A stretch of DNA of 40,986 nt from Solobacterium sp. (GTDB lineage Bacteria; Bacillota_I; Bacilli_A; Erysipelotrichales; Erysipelotrichaceae): assembly GCA_017512555.1 (NCBI GenBank), contig JAFWFE010000005.1, positions 1 to 40,986 on the forward strand. Reading direction: 5' to 3'. Positions 15,273-23,615 of the stretch are shown here, in pieces. Made by a program: the position numbers and the translations under genes. The first letter of the stretch is position 1; each line of letters begins with the position of its first letter. Under the pieces are notes generated by a model. That model worked only from the letters and a program-made list of their open reading frames with translations, was not told the origin of the DNA and searched no databases.

Positions 15273-15902
15273 ATGGAACTGACAAAAGAATTACGTGAAC
15301 AATTATTACGTCTGCCGACCGGTAACTTCGCTGACAACAATCCTAATGGAGGAGTAATGGATCCCCGTATCCAACCCGTTGAACCAACGCTGAAAATGCT
15401 GGGAAGGGCTGTTACGGTAGATTGTGCTCCCGGGGATAATCTTGCCCTGCATCAGGGAATGGAAGTGGCTGGTGAAGGTGATGTTCTCATCTTCGATACC
15501 AAAGGATTTACACGCGGAGGTCACTTCGGAGATATGATGGCTAATGCCTGTAAGGTCAAGGGAATTGCCGGTGTAGTCATTAACGGATCCTGCCGTGACC
15601 GGGAAGATATCCGGGCAATCGGGTTCCCTGTATATTCCATCGGGTATTGTCCTGCTCCTACGGTGAAGAAAACACCTGCACGCATCAATGTCCCGGTATG
15701 TGTAGGAGATGTTACGGTATATCCCGGAGATCTGATCTTCGGAGATTGTGATGGTGTGGTTGTCATCCACAAGGAAGATGAAGATACAGTCATTCCTGCC
15801 GCATTGAAAAAGTTTGCCAAGGAACAGGAGATCCTGGAGCGTATCAATGCCGGGGAAAGCACGATGAAGATCTACGGTTTTGACAAACTTGTGAATCAGT
15901 AA
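15273..15902 (+). CDS. RraA-like / 4-hydroxy-4-methyl-2-oxoglutarate aldolase family protein
   Basis: A 209-residue protein of the RraA/HMG aldolase fold. Conserved features are VMDPRIQPV near the start, LGRAVTVDCAPGDNLALHQGM, the GGHFGDMMANACKVKGIAGVVINGSCRDREDI region (substrate/metal-binding G-x-G-D and the R-D pair) and GDLIFGDCDGVVVI. Members include class II aldolases for oxaloacetate-type acids and RraA regulators of RNase E; the CRD and DCDGV motifs favour an enzyme. AAGGAG precedes ATG 15273. A bidirectional terminator follows the stop. Confidence 0.85.
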   Translation: MELTKELREQLLRLPTGNFADNNPNGGVMDPRIQPVEPTLKMLGRAVTVDCAPGDNLALHQGMEVAGEGDVLIFDTKGFTRGGHFGDMMANACKVKGIAGVVINGSCRDREDIRAIGFPVYSIGYCPAPTVKKTPARINVPVCVGDVTVYPGDLIFGDCDGVVVIHKEDEDTVIPAALKKFAKEQEILERINAGESTMKIYGFDKLVNQ

Positions 15903-15907
15903 AGAAG

Positions 15908-15936
15908 AAAGCTTATCCGCTAAAGGATAAGCTTTT
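15908..15936. terminator. Bidirectional terminator between convergent genes
   Basis: AAAGCTTATCC (15908-15918) pairs with GGATAAGCTTT (15925-15935) around a 6-base loop, with A-rich and T-rich flanks. It can end both the RraA-like gene and the minus-strand hydrolase gene at 15941. Confidence 0.9.
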
Positions 15937-15940
15937 TGTA

Positions 15941-17146
15941 TTACTCAGTATAGATACTCTCTTTTGTTACAGCATCTCTGCGGAAATGACTGAAGAAGTC
16001 CATGAGAATTCTGCCAAGTTCCGGAGTAGGCCAGTGTCCCATGTTTTCCTCACAGACGATACGCATACGTACAATACCGTCACGGCTGGGAATATCACCG
16101 ATATCGAAGACAGTTCCCTCGGATTCATAACTTCTGACATTCTCCTTACCGAAGCACAGACCAAGTCTCTTTTCTTCCCGTGTTGCGGCAGGGTCATCCA
16201 TCATGGCGCATGCTTCCGCAAGAGATACCTCCGGCGCATCGTTGATCTTTGCCCAGAGATTGATTGCCTTAACAGTTTCTTCCGCATCCTGGGCTTTACA
16301 AATCGGATACTTTGCCCGGTCATGTTCACCGCTGACCGTAACGATTGGAAGTTTGCCGGTAAAACTCAGGGTAGGCAGAGGCTGGATCACATCATAGTGC
16401 GGTTCTACCAGTCCTTTAGGATCACGAGGAGGATTATTCCTGACGAATTCAGGAATCTGTCCGTCACTCATCATTCCTCCGCAGGGTGCTACTGCCGCGA
16501 ACCAGTCAGGATGAGAATGGGCGAGGATATTCGTGTTGATGGATCCGTAGGAGAACCCGAACAGATAGATTCTTTCTTCATCTACAGGATAGAGTTTCTT
16601 CGCTTCTTCGATGATTTCCGCAATCACAACATCCGATTCCAGAGAAGGCATCACAACGATCCACTCACGGTCTGCGGCAGCTTTGGCAATCCCCCAGCTG
16701 TCTACTGTGTAGATCGTATTACCGCCTCCGTGCAGAGCGATAACCAGCGGATACTTCCGGTTTTTGTTTTCTTCCCGGAATGCGCTGACAGGAACATAAC
16801 TTGCCCATTTCTTATAGAGATTCTGCGGATAGGCATGTTCGACATCGTAGTGGATCCCGGTTTTTTCAATATACGCAGGCCAGTCAAACAACTCATTCTC
16901 TCCGTGGAATTCCTTGACCATGCCCAGTTTTGCCCAATACGCAATGGATGCAGGGGAGTGTTCATCAGGGTTCAGAGCCATGTTCTCCATCATCCGCGCA
17001 ATCGCAGCACCGGCACCAGATGCCTTGAACTGATCCATGTCCACATTCGGACCCATGGCACGGATGATTCCTTCCAGACTTCCCTCACGTCCGGTATCGT
17101 TGATGAATTTACGTTCAAAAAGTTCATTATAGTCAATACTGCTCAT
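15941..17146 (-). CDS. Alpha/beta hydrolase, esterase/PHB-depolymerase-like
   Basis: A 401-residue hydrolase. The oxyanion segment is ALHGGGN (138-143), the nucleophile elbow is GFSYGS with Ser199, an acid candidate lies in TVSGEHDRAKYP, and the catalytic His is in CEENMGHWPT. The ~130 residues before the fold form a helical N-terminal extension. No signal peptide is present, so it is likely cytosolic. It resembles the esterase family that includes feruloyl esterases and PHB depolymerases, but the natural ester is unknown. GGAGGT lies just before the ATG on the minus strand. Monocistronic, with a terminator at 15908. Confidence 0.88.
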   Translation of the reverse strand: MSSIDYNELFERKFINDTGREGSLEGIIRAMGPNVDMDQFKASGAGAAIARMMENMALNPDEHSPASIAYWAKLGMVKEFHGENELFDWPAYIEKTGIHYDVEHAYPQNLYKKWASYVPVSAFREENKNRKYPLVIALHGGGNTIYTVDSWGIAKAAADREWIVVMPSLESDVVIAEIIEEAKKLYPVDEERIYLFGFSYGSINTNILAHSHPDWFAAVAPCGGMMSDGQIPEFVRNNPPRDPKGLVEPHYDVIQPLPTLSFTGKLPIVTVSGEHDRAKYPICKAQDAEETVKAINLWAKINDAPEVSLAEACAMMDDPAATREEKRLGLCFGKENVRSYESEGTVFDIGDIPSRDGIVRMRIVCEENMGHWPTPELGRILMDFFSHFRRDAVTKESIYTE

Positions 17147-17168
17147 GTTACTACCTCCGTTAATTTAT

Positions 17169-17174
17169 TTTATA
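17169..17174 (-). promoter_or_regulatory. Candidate -10 element of the minus-strand hydrolase gene
   Basis: On the minus strand this reads TATAAA, preceded directly by TG, about 23 bp before the ATG at 17146. A GTGACA lies about 21 bp further upstream. The element is moderate. Confidence 0.4.
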
Positions 17175-17269
17175 CATATACACAGAGAAGAAGTATGTCA
17201 CATTCCTGTTTGATTTACGCATATATCGGATTTATCCAATTGTGATACAGAACATGATCATACTTGGAG

Positions 17270-17298
17270 TTGACACTTCTTCACGGATTGAAGAGAAT
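17270..17298 (+). promoter_or_regulatory. Promoter of the kinase-NUDIX fusion gene
   Basis: A perfect -35 TTGACA (17270-17275) is followed after exactly 17 bp by GAGAAT (17293-17298, 4 of 6 bases of TATAAT). Transcription would begin near 17305, so the start codon must be at or after about 17310, ruling out the in-frame GTG 17242 and ATG 17254. Confidence 0.6.
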
Positions 17299-17316
17299 AA
17301 TTTTAGAGTTAAACAA

Positions 17317-18333
17317 ATGAAAATGATCAAAGGGAAGCGGATTCTTGTGCTGGGGTGTTCCGGCAGCGGAAAAAGTACTTTTTCTCATCAGTTACGTAAT
17401 GTGACAGGTTTTCCTCTGGTTTATCTGGATAATCTTTGGTGGAGACCTGACCGTACACATATTTCCAGAGAAGAATTTGATTGTGAACTTAGCCGGATAC
17501 TCAGTAAACCGGAATGGATCATTGACGGAGACTACAGCAGGACGTATGAGGTACGGATACGCGCATGTGATACGGTGATCTTTCTGGATTATGACGAAGA
17601 AGTATGTATGCGTGGAATCGCGGACAGAGTTGGGAAAGTAAGACCGGATATTCCCTGGACAGAACAGATCCTGGATCCGGAGCTGGTAAAACAGGTACAG
17701 GATTACCGGGAGAACAATCGTCCCGCATTGTTCGCACTGATGAAGCAGTACAAGGATAAACAGTGGATCATCTTTACCACACGTGCACAGGCTTCTCAAT
17801 GGCTGGAGTACCAAAACAACAGGGACTATATACCAGAGCTGGAAATTTTGGGGAAGAACCGCTTCGAGAACTACACGAAAACCCGCATTGCCTGCCGGGC
17901 AGTGATCGTTCAGGAAGGGAAGATCCTGTTATCCCGTGAAACGAAAGAAGATTTGTGGATGATTCCGGGCGGAGGTCTGGAAGAAGGGGAAACACCGGAA
18001 GAGTGCTGTATCCGGGAAACCGAAGAAGAGACAGGTATTGTGGTCAAACCTCTGCGGCGTTACCTGACCATCCGTGAATATTACGAAGAGTACTGTTATG
18101 TCAGTCATTACTATGAATGTAAAGTCGTAAGTGACGGGAAGATTCATCTGACTGAGGCGGAAATCAAAGCCGGACTGAGACCGGAATGGCTTCCTCTTAC
18201 CGAAGCACGGGAAATCTTTTCAACCCATCAGGATTACGCAGAGACAGAAGAGATGCGACGAGGCTTGTATCTGAGGGAATATATAGCATTGAATGAATGG
18301 ATCAACCAGAGATACAATAAACCGGCAGAATGA
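17317..18333 (+). CDS. Fusion of a topology-modulation/kinase-like P-loop domain and a NUDIX hydrolase
   Basis: A 338-residue two-domain protein. Residues 6-170 form a small P-loop NTPase with Walker A GCSGSGKST (13-21), YLDNLWWRP and FLDYDEEVC, the pattern of FlaR/topology modulation proteins, which look like small kinases. Residues 190-330 are a NUDIX hydrolase with a complete box: G219 GLEEG E225 TPEECCI R233E234 TE E237E238 T G240. ATG 17317 is chosen because the promoter at 17270-17298 leaves only a very short leader; ATG 17323 is the alternative. Both active sites look intact, so the protein may couple phosphorylation to hydrolysis of a nucleotide-like compound. The pair of domains also exists as separate proteins. 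Confidence 0.88.
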   Translation: MKMIKGKRILVLGCSGSGKSTFSHQLRNVTGFPLVYLDNLWWRPDRTHISREEFDCELSRILSKPEWIIDGDYSRTYEVRIRACDTVIFLDYDEEVCMRGIADRVGKVRPDIPWTEQILDPELVKQVQDYRENNRPALFALMKQYKDKQWIIFTTRAQASQWLEYQNNRDYIPELEILGKNRFENYTKTRIACRAVIVQEGKILLSRETKEDLWMIPGGGLEEGETPEECCIRETEEETGIVVKPLRRYLTIREYYEEYCYVSHYYECKVVSDGKIHLTEAEIKAGLRPEWLPLTEAREIFSTHQDYAETEEMRRGLYLREYIALNEWINQRYNKPAE

Positions 18334-18352
18334 TAAACGGAGGTAACCGATA

Positions 18353-18577
18353 ATGAAGTATTTACTGGATTTAGGCAACCGCTATGCAAAAGAGAGTACC
18401 TGGAAAGACTTTGCACTGACAAAATTCTGTTTATTCTCCATGGGACTGGCAGCTGGGGCAGTCGTTCCGAAAGAGAAGAAAAAAGTGGTCATCGGAATAT
18501 CCGCAGTTATCTTTACTGCCACCTATATTCCTCTGATGACAAAACTATTCCGAATTGCGATGAACAAGGAGCACTAA
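18353..18577 (+). CDS. Small conserved membrane protein
   Basis: A 74-residue protein of a type widespread in Bacillota and unnamed. An amphipathic N-terminus (LLDLGNRYAKESTWKDFALTKF) leads to two hydrophobic segments (about residues 25-40 and 46-66) with a KEKKK turn between. GGAGGTAACC precedes ATG 18353. It follows the fusion gene by 19 bp, so it is likely in the same transcript. Function unknown. Confidence 0.75.
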   Translation: MKYLLDLGNRYAKESTWKDFALTKFCLFSMGLAAGAVVPKEKKKVVIGISAVIFTATYIPLMTKLFRIAMNKEH

Positions 18578-18600
18578 TCTGCTACTACCAGGAAGGAAAT

Positions 18601-19521
18601 ATGGAAACACATACATTTACAACGACAGAGAATCACCAGATCCGGTATTATCTTACAGGCAGAGGAGAACGTATGATCGTGATGATCCATGCGCAGGGAA
18701 CATCCTCGGTCAGTTATTTTGATGTTGCGGAACAACTCTCTGATACATACAGGGTAGTTCTGGTGGATTGTTACGGACATGGCGACAGTACGCACGATGC
18801 CGAACTATACAAAATAGATACGATCGGAAGAGATATCCACGCGTTGATCCACAGTCTGACAAACAACAAGATCACCTTGGTCGGACATTCCTCGGGAGGA
18901 CTCATTGCGGCATATATTGAAGCAAATTATCACTGTTGTGACAGGCTGATTCTGGAAGACCCTCCGTTCTTTGCCAGCTTCGGGGAAAGGCGCTATAAAA
19001 CTTTTAATTATGTAGACCTGTCTACGGTATGCCATGAATTCCTGAACCAGACGGAGGAACAGGATTTCGTTCTCTACTATTTTGAACATCAGTATGCCTG
19101 GAACTTCTTCCCTGAAAAGAACAGGGAAAAGATCCGCCGCAAATATGCGGAAAGTGCCGGAAAGTACAGAACAAAACATCCGGACAAAGACTTGAAAGTA
19201 CTATTCTGGCCGAAAGATGCGCTGGAAGCGTTCCGCGGAATGAATGATTATGATCCGCGATTTGGTGAAGCGTTTTATACCGATTCTTTCCATGAACATA
19301 TCAATTATGAAGAAATGTTAAGTCAGATCACCTGTCCGACGGTTTTCTTAAAAGCCAGGACGAACATTGGAGAAGATGGATTACAGATGTGCGCGCTGAC
19401 GGAAGAAGACGCGGAGAGGATGGGAGAATTTATTCCGGATTTTCAGATCGTTCATTTTAACTGCGGACATGGAATCCACGTGGAAAAGAAGAAAGAGTTT
19501 TTAACTATTCTCCGGTCATAA
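18601..19521 (+). CDS. Alpha/beta hydrolase
   Basis: A 306-residue alpha/beta-fold hydrolase. HAQGTSS (30-36) is the oxyanion-hole loop, DCYGHGDS is the typical strand 4 loop, and the nucleophile elbow is GHSSGG with Ser97. A late CGHGIHVEKKKEF gives the catalytic His, and an acid is probably near the ITCPTVFLKA strand. A helical cap lies between residues about 115 and 235. It has no signal peptide. Substrate class (ester, epoxide, C-C bond) cannot be decided. AAGGAAAT lies before ATG 18601. Confidence 0.9.
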   Translation: METHTFTTTENHQIRYYLTGRGERMIVMIHAQGTSSVSYFDVAEQLSDTYRVVLVDCYGHGDSTHDAELYKIDTIGRDIHALIHSLTNNKITLVGHSSGGLIAAYIEANYHCCDRLILEDPPFFASFGERRYKTFNYVDLSTVCHEFLNQTEEQDFVLYYFEHQYAWNFFPEKNREKIRRKYAESAGKYRTKHPDKDLKVLFWPKDALEAFRGMNDYDPRFGEAFYTDSFHEHINYEEMLSQITCPTVFLKARTNIGEDGLQMCALTEEDAERMGEFIPDFQIVHFNCGHGIHVEKKKEFLTILRS

Positions 19522-19548
19522 ACCCGGAGCTGTTCAGGGAGAATTGCC

Positions 19549-20031
19549 ATGCGGATCAGAAAAGCAGCCGGTGAAGAAATGCTGAAACTATGGGGATATT
19601 CTGACGTCAAAAACGCGTCTCCTACAGCCAGATTCTTTTATCAGAATATAGTCTCAGGGAATACAATTTTCTGGGCTGTGGATCATGAAGGGGAACTGAT
19701 CGGTGAACTCTATGTATTTCTGGACATGGCGGACAAGGATTTCGGGGATGGCGTCACAACAGCGTATTTCTGCGCATTCCGTGTTCAGAAAGAATACCGT
19801 GGCAGGGGACTTGGCACAAAGTTGATGGAAACAGCGCTTGCGGATCTGAAAGACAGGGGCTTCTGCCGGGCAACCATCGGTGTGGATGAAGAACGCAACA
19901 GGAGGCTATACCATCGTCTAGGCTTTACAACGAAGGTCAGGGATTGTTATACCGATCCTTGTGCCATGGATGAGAATATGCGTACGGAACGAGTTGAGGA
20001 AGGATATAGTTTATTGTCCAGGAATCTGTAA
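19549..20031 (+). CDS. GNAT family N-acetyltransferase
   Basis: A 160-residue acetyltransferase. Motif A is FRVQKEYRGRGLGTKLMETAL, with the R/Q-x-x-G-x-G acetyl-CoA loop, and motif B is GVDEERNRRLYHRLGFT. AGGGAG lies before ATG 19549. Its stop overlaps an ATG of the next reading frame (TAATG), and the Imm32-like gene follows at once. Substrate unknown. Confidence 0.9.
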   Translation: MRIRKAAGEEMLKLWGYSDVKNASPTARFFYQNIVSGNTIFWAVDHEGELIGELYVFLDMADKDFGDGVTTAYFCAFRVQKEYRGRGLGTKLMETALADLKDRGFCRATIGVDEERNRRLYHRLGFTTKVRDCYTDPCAMDENMRTERVEEGYSLLSRNL

Positions 20032-20060
20032 TGGATAACAGACAGAAAACAGGTGAGAAG

Positions 20061-20270
20061 ATGAAAGTCGAATGGGTAGATGGATTTGAAATTCAGGTAA
20101 AGATTCAAGATGGTACAGCAGTAATATCCGCAAACAAAGAGGGCTTGTTATCTCTGGCAAAACAGCTTACTGCGCTTGCGGAAGGAATGCCGGGAGATCA
20201 TATCCATTACGACGAACATAATTCCCTGGAAGATGGTTCGTCAGAAATGGTTGTAGAGAGGATTCAATAA
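20061..20270 (+). CDS. Imm32-like putative immunity protein
   Basis: A 69-residue protein: an N-terminal strand region (VEWVDGFEIQVKIQ), a helix NKEGLLSLAKQLTALAEG and then HIHYDEHNSLEDGSSEMVVERI. The helix plus H.H.DE...LEDGSSE block matches the small proteins I recall as immunity protein 32. ATG 20061 follows AGGTGAG; an upstream ATG at 20031 overlapping the GNAT stop would add ten residues. No toxin is nearby. The family match is from memory and moderate. Confidence 0.6.
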   Translation: MKVEWVDGFEIQVKIQDGTAVISANKEGLLSLAKQLTALAEGMPGDHIHYDEHNSLEDGSSEMVVERIQ

Positions 20271-20317
20271 GATATGTTTTTCTGCGCGGCAGATTACACG
20301 TACATCGGGAGTAGGAA

Positions 20318-20893
20318 ATGAATATATTGCTGGATCTGTTTCTGAGTTTTGCCAAAATCGGTTTATTTACGTTTGGCGGCGGTTATGCCATGATTGCGCT
20401 GATTGAAAATACTTGTGTGGCGGAAAAACAGTGGATCACCCATGATGAGATGATGAATATCACGGTGATTGCGGAATCCACACCGGGACCGATTGCCATC
20501 AACTGTGCTACGTATGTCGGTTACAAACAGGGAGGAATCGCAGGTTCTCTGACAGCAACTCTGGGGATGATTCTGCCTTCTTTCTGCATTATCTTTGCGA
20601 TATCCAGATTTCTGGATCATTTTCTGGAGATCGTCTGGATTTCTCATGCCTTTCAGGGAATCAAGATTGCGGTTGGTATTCTGATTCTTGATGCGGCTGT
20701 AAACATGCTTAAAAAGATGCAGAAGAAGCCAATGCCCCGGATCATTGTTCTCTGCGCATTTGCGGCAATGATGGTAATCAATATGACAAGTGTGCGCATT
20801 TCTTCCATCCTCCTGATGCTTACGGCAGGAATGGTTAGTCTCTTTCTCTTTGTGATAAAGAGACCGGTAATGAAAGGAGGTGCCGGACAATGA
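20318..20893 (+). CDS. Chromate transporter family protein, first half-size subunit
   Basis: A 191-residue membrane protein of the CHR family. It opens with LFLSFAKIGLFTFGGGYAMIALIE, the FxxGGxxA motif, and carries ESTPGPIAINCATYVGYKQ, the family signature, followed by about four more hydrophobic segments. Half-size CHR proteins work as pairs in Bacillota and export chromate or move related oxyanions; the physiological substrate is often unknown. GGGAGTAGGAA precedes ATG 20318. Its stop overlaps the start of the partner gene by four bases. Confidence 0.92.
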   Translation: MNILLDLFLSFAKIGLFTFGGGYAMIALIENTCVAEKQWITHDEMMNITVIAESTPGPIAINCATYVGYKQGGIAGSLTATLGMILPSFCIIFAISRFLDHFLEIVWISHAFQGIKIAVGILILDAAVNMLKKMQKKPMPRIIVLCAFAAMMVINMTSVRISSILLMLTAGMVSLFLFVIKRPVMKGGAGQ

Positions 20894-21447
20894 TCCTCCT
20901 GGACTTGTTTATCGGATTCCTGAAGGTCGGATGCTTTGCTTTCGGCGGTGCCTATGGCGCAATCCCTCTGATCCGTGATGTGGTTCTTTCTTACGGCTGG
21001 CTGAGTGATGAGATGCTTACGTATATGATTGCGGTCAGTGAAAGCACACCGGGACCGATCATGGTCAATCTGGCTACGTATGTGGGCAGTTCCCAGGCTG
21101 GCCTCACGGGATCTCTGATTGCCACACTCGCTGTCGTACTGCCGTCCTTTATCATTGTGCTGCTGGTTACTGCACTCCTGGAAACAGCACTGAATAATCC
21201 GTATATCCAGGCGTTGCTCCGCGGCTTGAAACCATGCATGATCGGTATCGTTCTTGCGACAGGGATATCCATGATCCTGAAGAACGGTATCGTGCTTCAA
21301 GACAACCATATGTTTATCCGTCCCTTGTTGATGACGATTGGACTTGGTGCCGTATACTTTGGCTCCAGGAGATTCAGAAAAAGAGGCATATCACCAATCC
21401 TGCTAATCTGCATATCGGCAGTTGCGGGGATCTTGATTTACGGATAA
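20890..21447 (+). CDS. Chromate transporter family protein, second half-size subunit
   Basis: A 185-residue partner of the preceding subunit. It repeats the same architecture: LFIGFLKVGCFAFGGAYGAIPLI, then ESTPGPIMVNLATYVGSSQ, then hydrophobic segments to the C-terminus. A strong AAAGGAGGTG lies upstream of ATG 20890, inside the end of the first gene, and the four-base overlap implies coupled, roughly equimolar synthesis of the two antiparallel halves. No chromate-responsive regulator lies nearby. Confidence 0.92.
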   Translation: MILLDLFIGFLKVGCFAFGGAYGAIPLIRDVVLSYGWLSDEMLTYMIAVSESTPGPIMVNLATYVGSSQAGLTGSLIATLAVVLPSFIIVLLVTALLETALNNPYIQALLRGLKPCMIGIVLATGISMILKNGIVLQDNHMFIRPLLMTIGLGAVYFGSRRFRKRGISPILLICISAVAGILIYG

Positions 21448-21578
21448 AAAATCTTTGATACAAATTATCAGATATAAGTCAAGGCTTATATTCCAGGCGA
21501 AAAGAGTACAAGATTTATCTGTACCTACTTATAGTCATGGATCAGACAAATATCCTGAACAGATAACGAAAGGATTCT

Positions 21579-22025
21579 ATGTACAGTTATATAACCCTCA
21601 GAGAAAAACCGGAAATGATGAATGAGGCAGCTGCCTGGTTTCATGAAAAATGGGGAGTACCAGAAGAAGCCTATCTGGAGTGTATGCGGGCATATCTGGA
21701 CAAGGAAACTGAGTATGGCTGGTATCTGTGTCTGGAAGATCAGAGAATTATCGGTGGTCTCGGGGTAATCGAGAATGACTTCCATGACCGGAAAGATCTT
21801 ACCCCGAATATCTGCGCTGTCTATACCGAAGCGTCATACCGCGGACAGGGTATTGCCGGACATCTGCTGGATCTGGCCGTAGATGATCTGCGCTCAAAGG
21901 GAATCACCCCGGTATATCTGCTCACAAATCATACAGGTTTTTACGAACGTTACCATTGGGAGTTTTTCTGCCTTGCGCAGGGAGACGGTGAATCAGAGAT
22001 GTCAAGGATGTATATTCATCGATAG
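21579..22025 (+). CDS. GNAT family N-acetyltransferase
   Basis: A 148-residue acetyltransferase. It begins MYSYITLREKPEMMNEAAAWFHEKWGVPEEAY, typical of a common Bacillota GNAT group, with motif A as AVYTEASYRGQGIAGHLLDLA and a closing HTGFYERYHWEFF. AACGAAAGGA is a fair SD before ATG 21579. The DUF3795 gene starts 11 bp after its stop. Substrate unknown. Confidence 0.9.
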   Translation: MYSYITLREKPEMMNEAAAWFHEKWGVPEEAYLECMRAYLDKETEYGWYLCLEDQRIIGGLGVIENDFHDRKDLTPNICAVYTEASYRGQGIAGHLLDLAVDDLRSKGITPVYLLTNHTGFYERYHWEFFCLAQGDGESEMSRMYIHR

Positions 22026-22036
22026 GAGAGAAGAAA

Positions 22037-22474
22037 ATGAGTACGATGTGCGGAGCGAACTGTGATCAATGTAGTTTCAAAAATACCTGTAAAGGGTGTG
22101 CGGCAACCTGCGGAAGTCCCTTTGGCGGTTCATGCGTAGCGGCAGAGTACATCAAGATCGGCGGACGGGAGAAGTACGCGGAGTTCAAACAAGGCTTACT
22201 GCAGGAAATAAATGCGCTGCTGAAAGACAACGATATTCCTCCTGCTGGTGCGCTGTATGAATTGCCCGGATTCTATGTGAATCTGCCGTATGCGTTTCCC
22301 AACGGTGAAACTGTTAAGTTCCTGAAGGACCAGAATATCTATCTTGGAGCACAGATCGAAATCCCGGATGTAGAGAGATGCTGCGGAGTAGTCGCAGACA
22401 CAACTTTCATCCTGATCTGTTCCTATGGTGAAAACGGAGCCGATCCGGAACTGATTTTGTATAAGAAAAGATAA
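22037..22474 (+). CDS. DUF3795 protein with N-terminal Cys cluster
   Basis: A 145-residue cytosolic protein. The first 35 residues hold seven cysteines (CGANCDQCSFKNTCKGC, then C at two more places), the DUF3795 pattern, which may bind a metal or an iron-sulphur centre. A later CC pair lies in VERCCGVVAD. The rest is a small alpha/beta region with YELPGFYVNLPYAFPNG. GGAGAGAAG precedes ATG 22037. No function is established for the family. Confidence 0.8.
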   Translation: MSTMCGANCDQCSFKNTCKGCAATCGSPFGGSCVAAEYIKIGGREKYAEFKQGLLQEINALLKDNDIPPAGALYELPGFYVNLPYAFPNGETVKFLKDQNIYLGAQIEIPDVERCCGVVADTTFILICSYGENGADPELILYKKR

Positions 22475-22513
22475 AAGACTTACCGGGTATCTGTGGAAGA
22501 ATCAGGAGGATAA

Positions 22514-23506
22514 ATGATGTATTTTTCCGAAAAGACTGCAGCAGAAATCGACAAGCTTTATAAAAACAGAAAACATGTAGAATTAACCATCGGTATTTAC
22601 AAAGACGGACAAAAAGAAATCATTCACTGGGGACCGGACAGACAGGAGAAAAGTGATGAACTCGTCTATCCCGTAGGTTCCATCTGTAAGCCGTTTACGA
22701 CATCTTTACTGGCAAAGTATATCAGTGAAGGTAAACTGGATCTTCATACATCAATCAACCGGTATATTCCCGGATTACCAGACCGGTATTATCCAACTCT
22801 GGAAAAACTGGCTACACATACTTCGGGGTATACCACACAGCCGTATAATCTTCTTACTACACTTCCTTTCTTCCTCAAAATGAATCAGGAGGGAGGTCTG
22901 TTCCATACCAATCCTTTCCGGGGTATTCCTACGGAAGCGGAAATGCTTGAAATCATCCGTAAAACAAAACTGAAAGATAAACCCTATAAGTTTGTGTATT
23001 CCAATATCGGAATGAGTATTCTGGGCTATATTGTCGGCCAGGTCAGCGGGGAAGGCTTCTGGGACAGTCTTACCCGTTATATTCAGGAAGATCTTGGACT
23101 GAAGAATACCTTCCTCGGGAATGTGGAACTTACCGGATATGACCGGAAGGATCAGCCATGCCGGTGCTGGCAGTGGGAAAAAGGAGATGTGATCGCTCCT
23201 GCAGGGGCATTGAATGCCACCGTCAGCGATCTGCTGGACTTTGCGGAAATCAACCTGAATGGTTCCCTCCCGTATCTTTCCGTCTGCCATGAGATCCATG
23301 GCCCGTGTGAGAAGAATGCGGACAGCGGACTTGCCTGGAGACTGGAAAAGGATATCCCGGTCAGCTGGCATACCGGGGCAGCCGGAGCCTTCAATGCCTA
23401 TATCGGTATGAACAGGGAGACACATTCAGCTGTAGCTGTGGCTGTAAATTACGGCCTGGTCAACGCAGAAGAAATCGGGTTCTCCATCCTTAGAAATGAC
23501 TTGTGA
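22514..23506 (+). CDS. Serine hydrolase of the class C beta-lactamase/DD-peptidase fold
   Basis: A 330-residue protein. The catalytic Ser56-x-x-Lys59 (GSICK) lies in YPVGSICKPF, the second motif is YSN at 162-164, and the third is HTGAAG near residue 288 (HxG in place of KTG). These are the hallmarks of the beta-lactamase-related serine hydrolase family, which includes esterases and peptidases as well as AmpC. There is no signal peptide, which argues against a periplasm-type lactamase and for a cytosolic esterase or peptidase. AGGAGGATAA precedes ATG 22514. A terminator follows. Confidence 0.9.
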   Translation: MMYFSEKTAAEIDKLYKNRKHVELTIGIYKDGQKEIIHWGPDRQEKSDELVYPVGSICKPFTTSLLAKYISEGKLDLHTSINRYIPGLPDRYYPTLEKLATHTSGYTTQPYNLLTTLPFFLKMNQEGGLFHTNPFRGIPTEAEMLEIIRKTKLKDKPYKFVYSNIGMSILGYIVGQVSGEGFWDSLTRYIQEDLGLKNTFLGNVELTGYDRKDQPCRCWQWEKGDVIAPAGALNATVSDLLDFAEINLNGSLPYLSVCHEIHGPCEKNADSGLAWRLEKDIPVSWHTGAAGAFNAYIGMNRETHSAVAVAVNYGLVNAEEIGFSILRNDL

Positions 23507-23512
23507 CCAGTT

Positions 23513-23540
23513 ACCGCTGTAAGTAAACTACAGCGGTTTT
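23513..23540 (+). terminator. Rho-independent terminator after the serine hydrolase gene
   Basis: ACCGCTGTA (23513-23521) and TACAGCGGT (23529-23537) form a perfect 9-bp stem with a 7-base loop, followed by TTTATA. Confidence 0.85.
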
Positions 23541-23576
23541 ATATGCTTTTGTGAACCGGTTTCTTGCTTTAAGCGT

Positions 23577-23615
23577 ACAGGATACACAGTGACAAAGAGC
23601 GGGACAATCCTGTCC
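23577..23615 (+). other. Competing inverted repeats in the leader of the ABC importer operon
   Basis: ACAGGAT (23577-23583) can pair with ATCCTGT (23607-23613), or GGACA (23602-23606) with TGTCC (23611-23615); the two pairings share bases and exclude each other. They lie in the 260-bp gap before the importer genes. I recognise no riboswitch class. Confidence 0.35.

Noticed and set aside
15986..17245. 419-codon open frame on the plus strand
   Set aside because: It lies antisense to the alpha/beta hydrolase, which has full catalytic motifs and a GGAGGT site; the translation here is Cys/Phe/His-rich with no family pattern.
20653..21309. Minus-strand open frame across both chromate transporter genes
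   Set aside because: It spans the overlap of two conserved plus-strand genes and its translation is low-complexity and charged.
21472..21491. ATATAAG/CTTATAT hairpin as terminator of the chromate transporter operon
   Set aside because: Weak AT stem followed by TCCAGG, with no T-tract.
22775..23425. 216-codon minus-strand open frame
   Set aside because: Antisense to the serine hydrolase with intact SxxK, YSN and HxG motifs.
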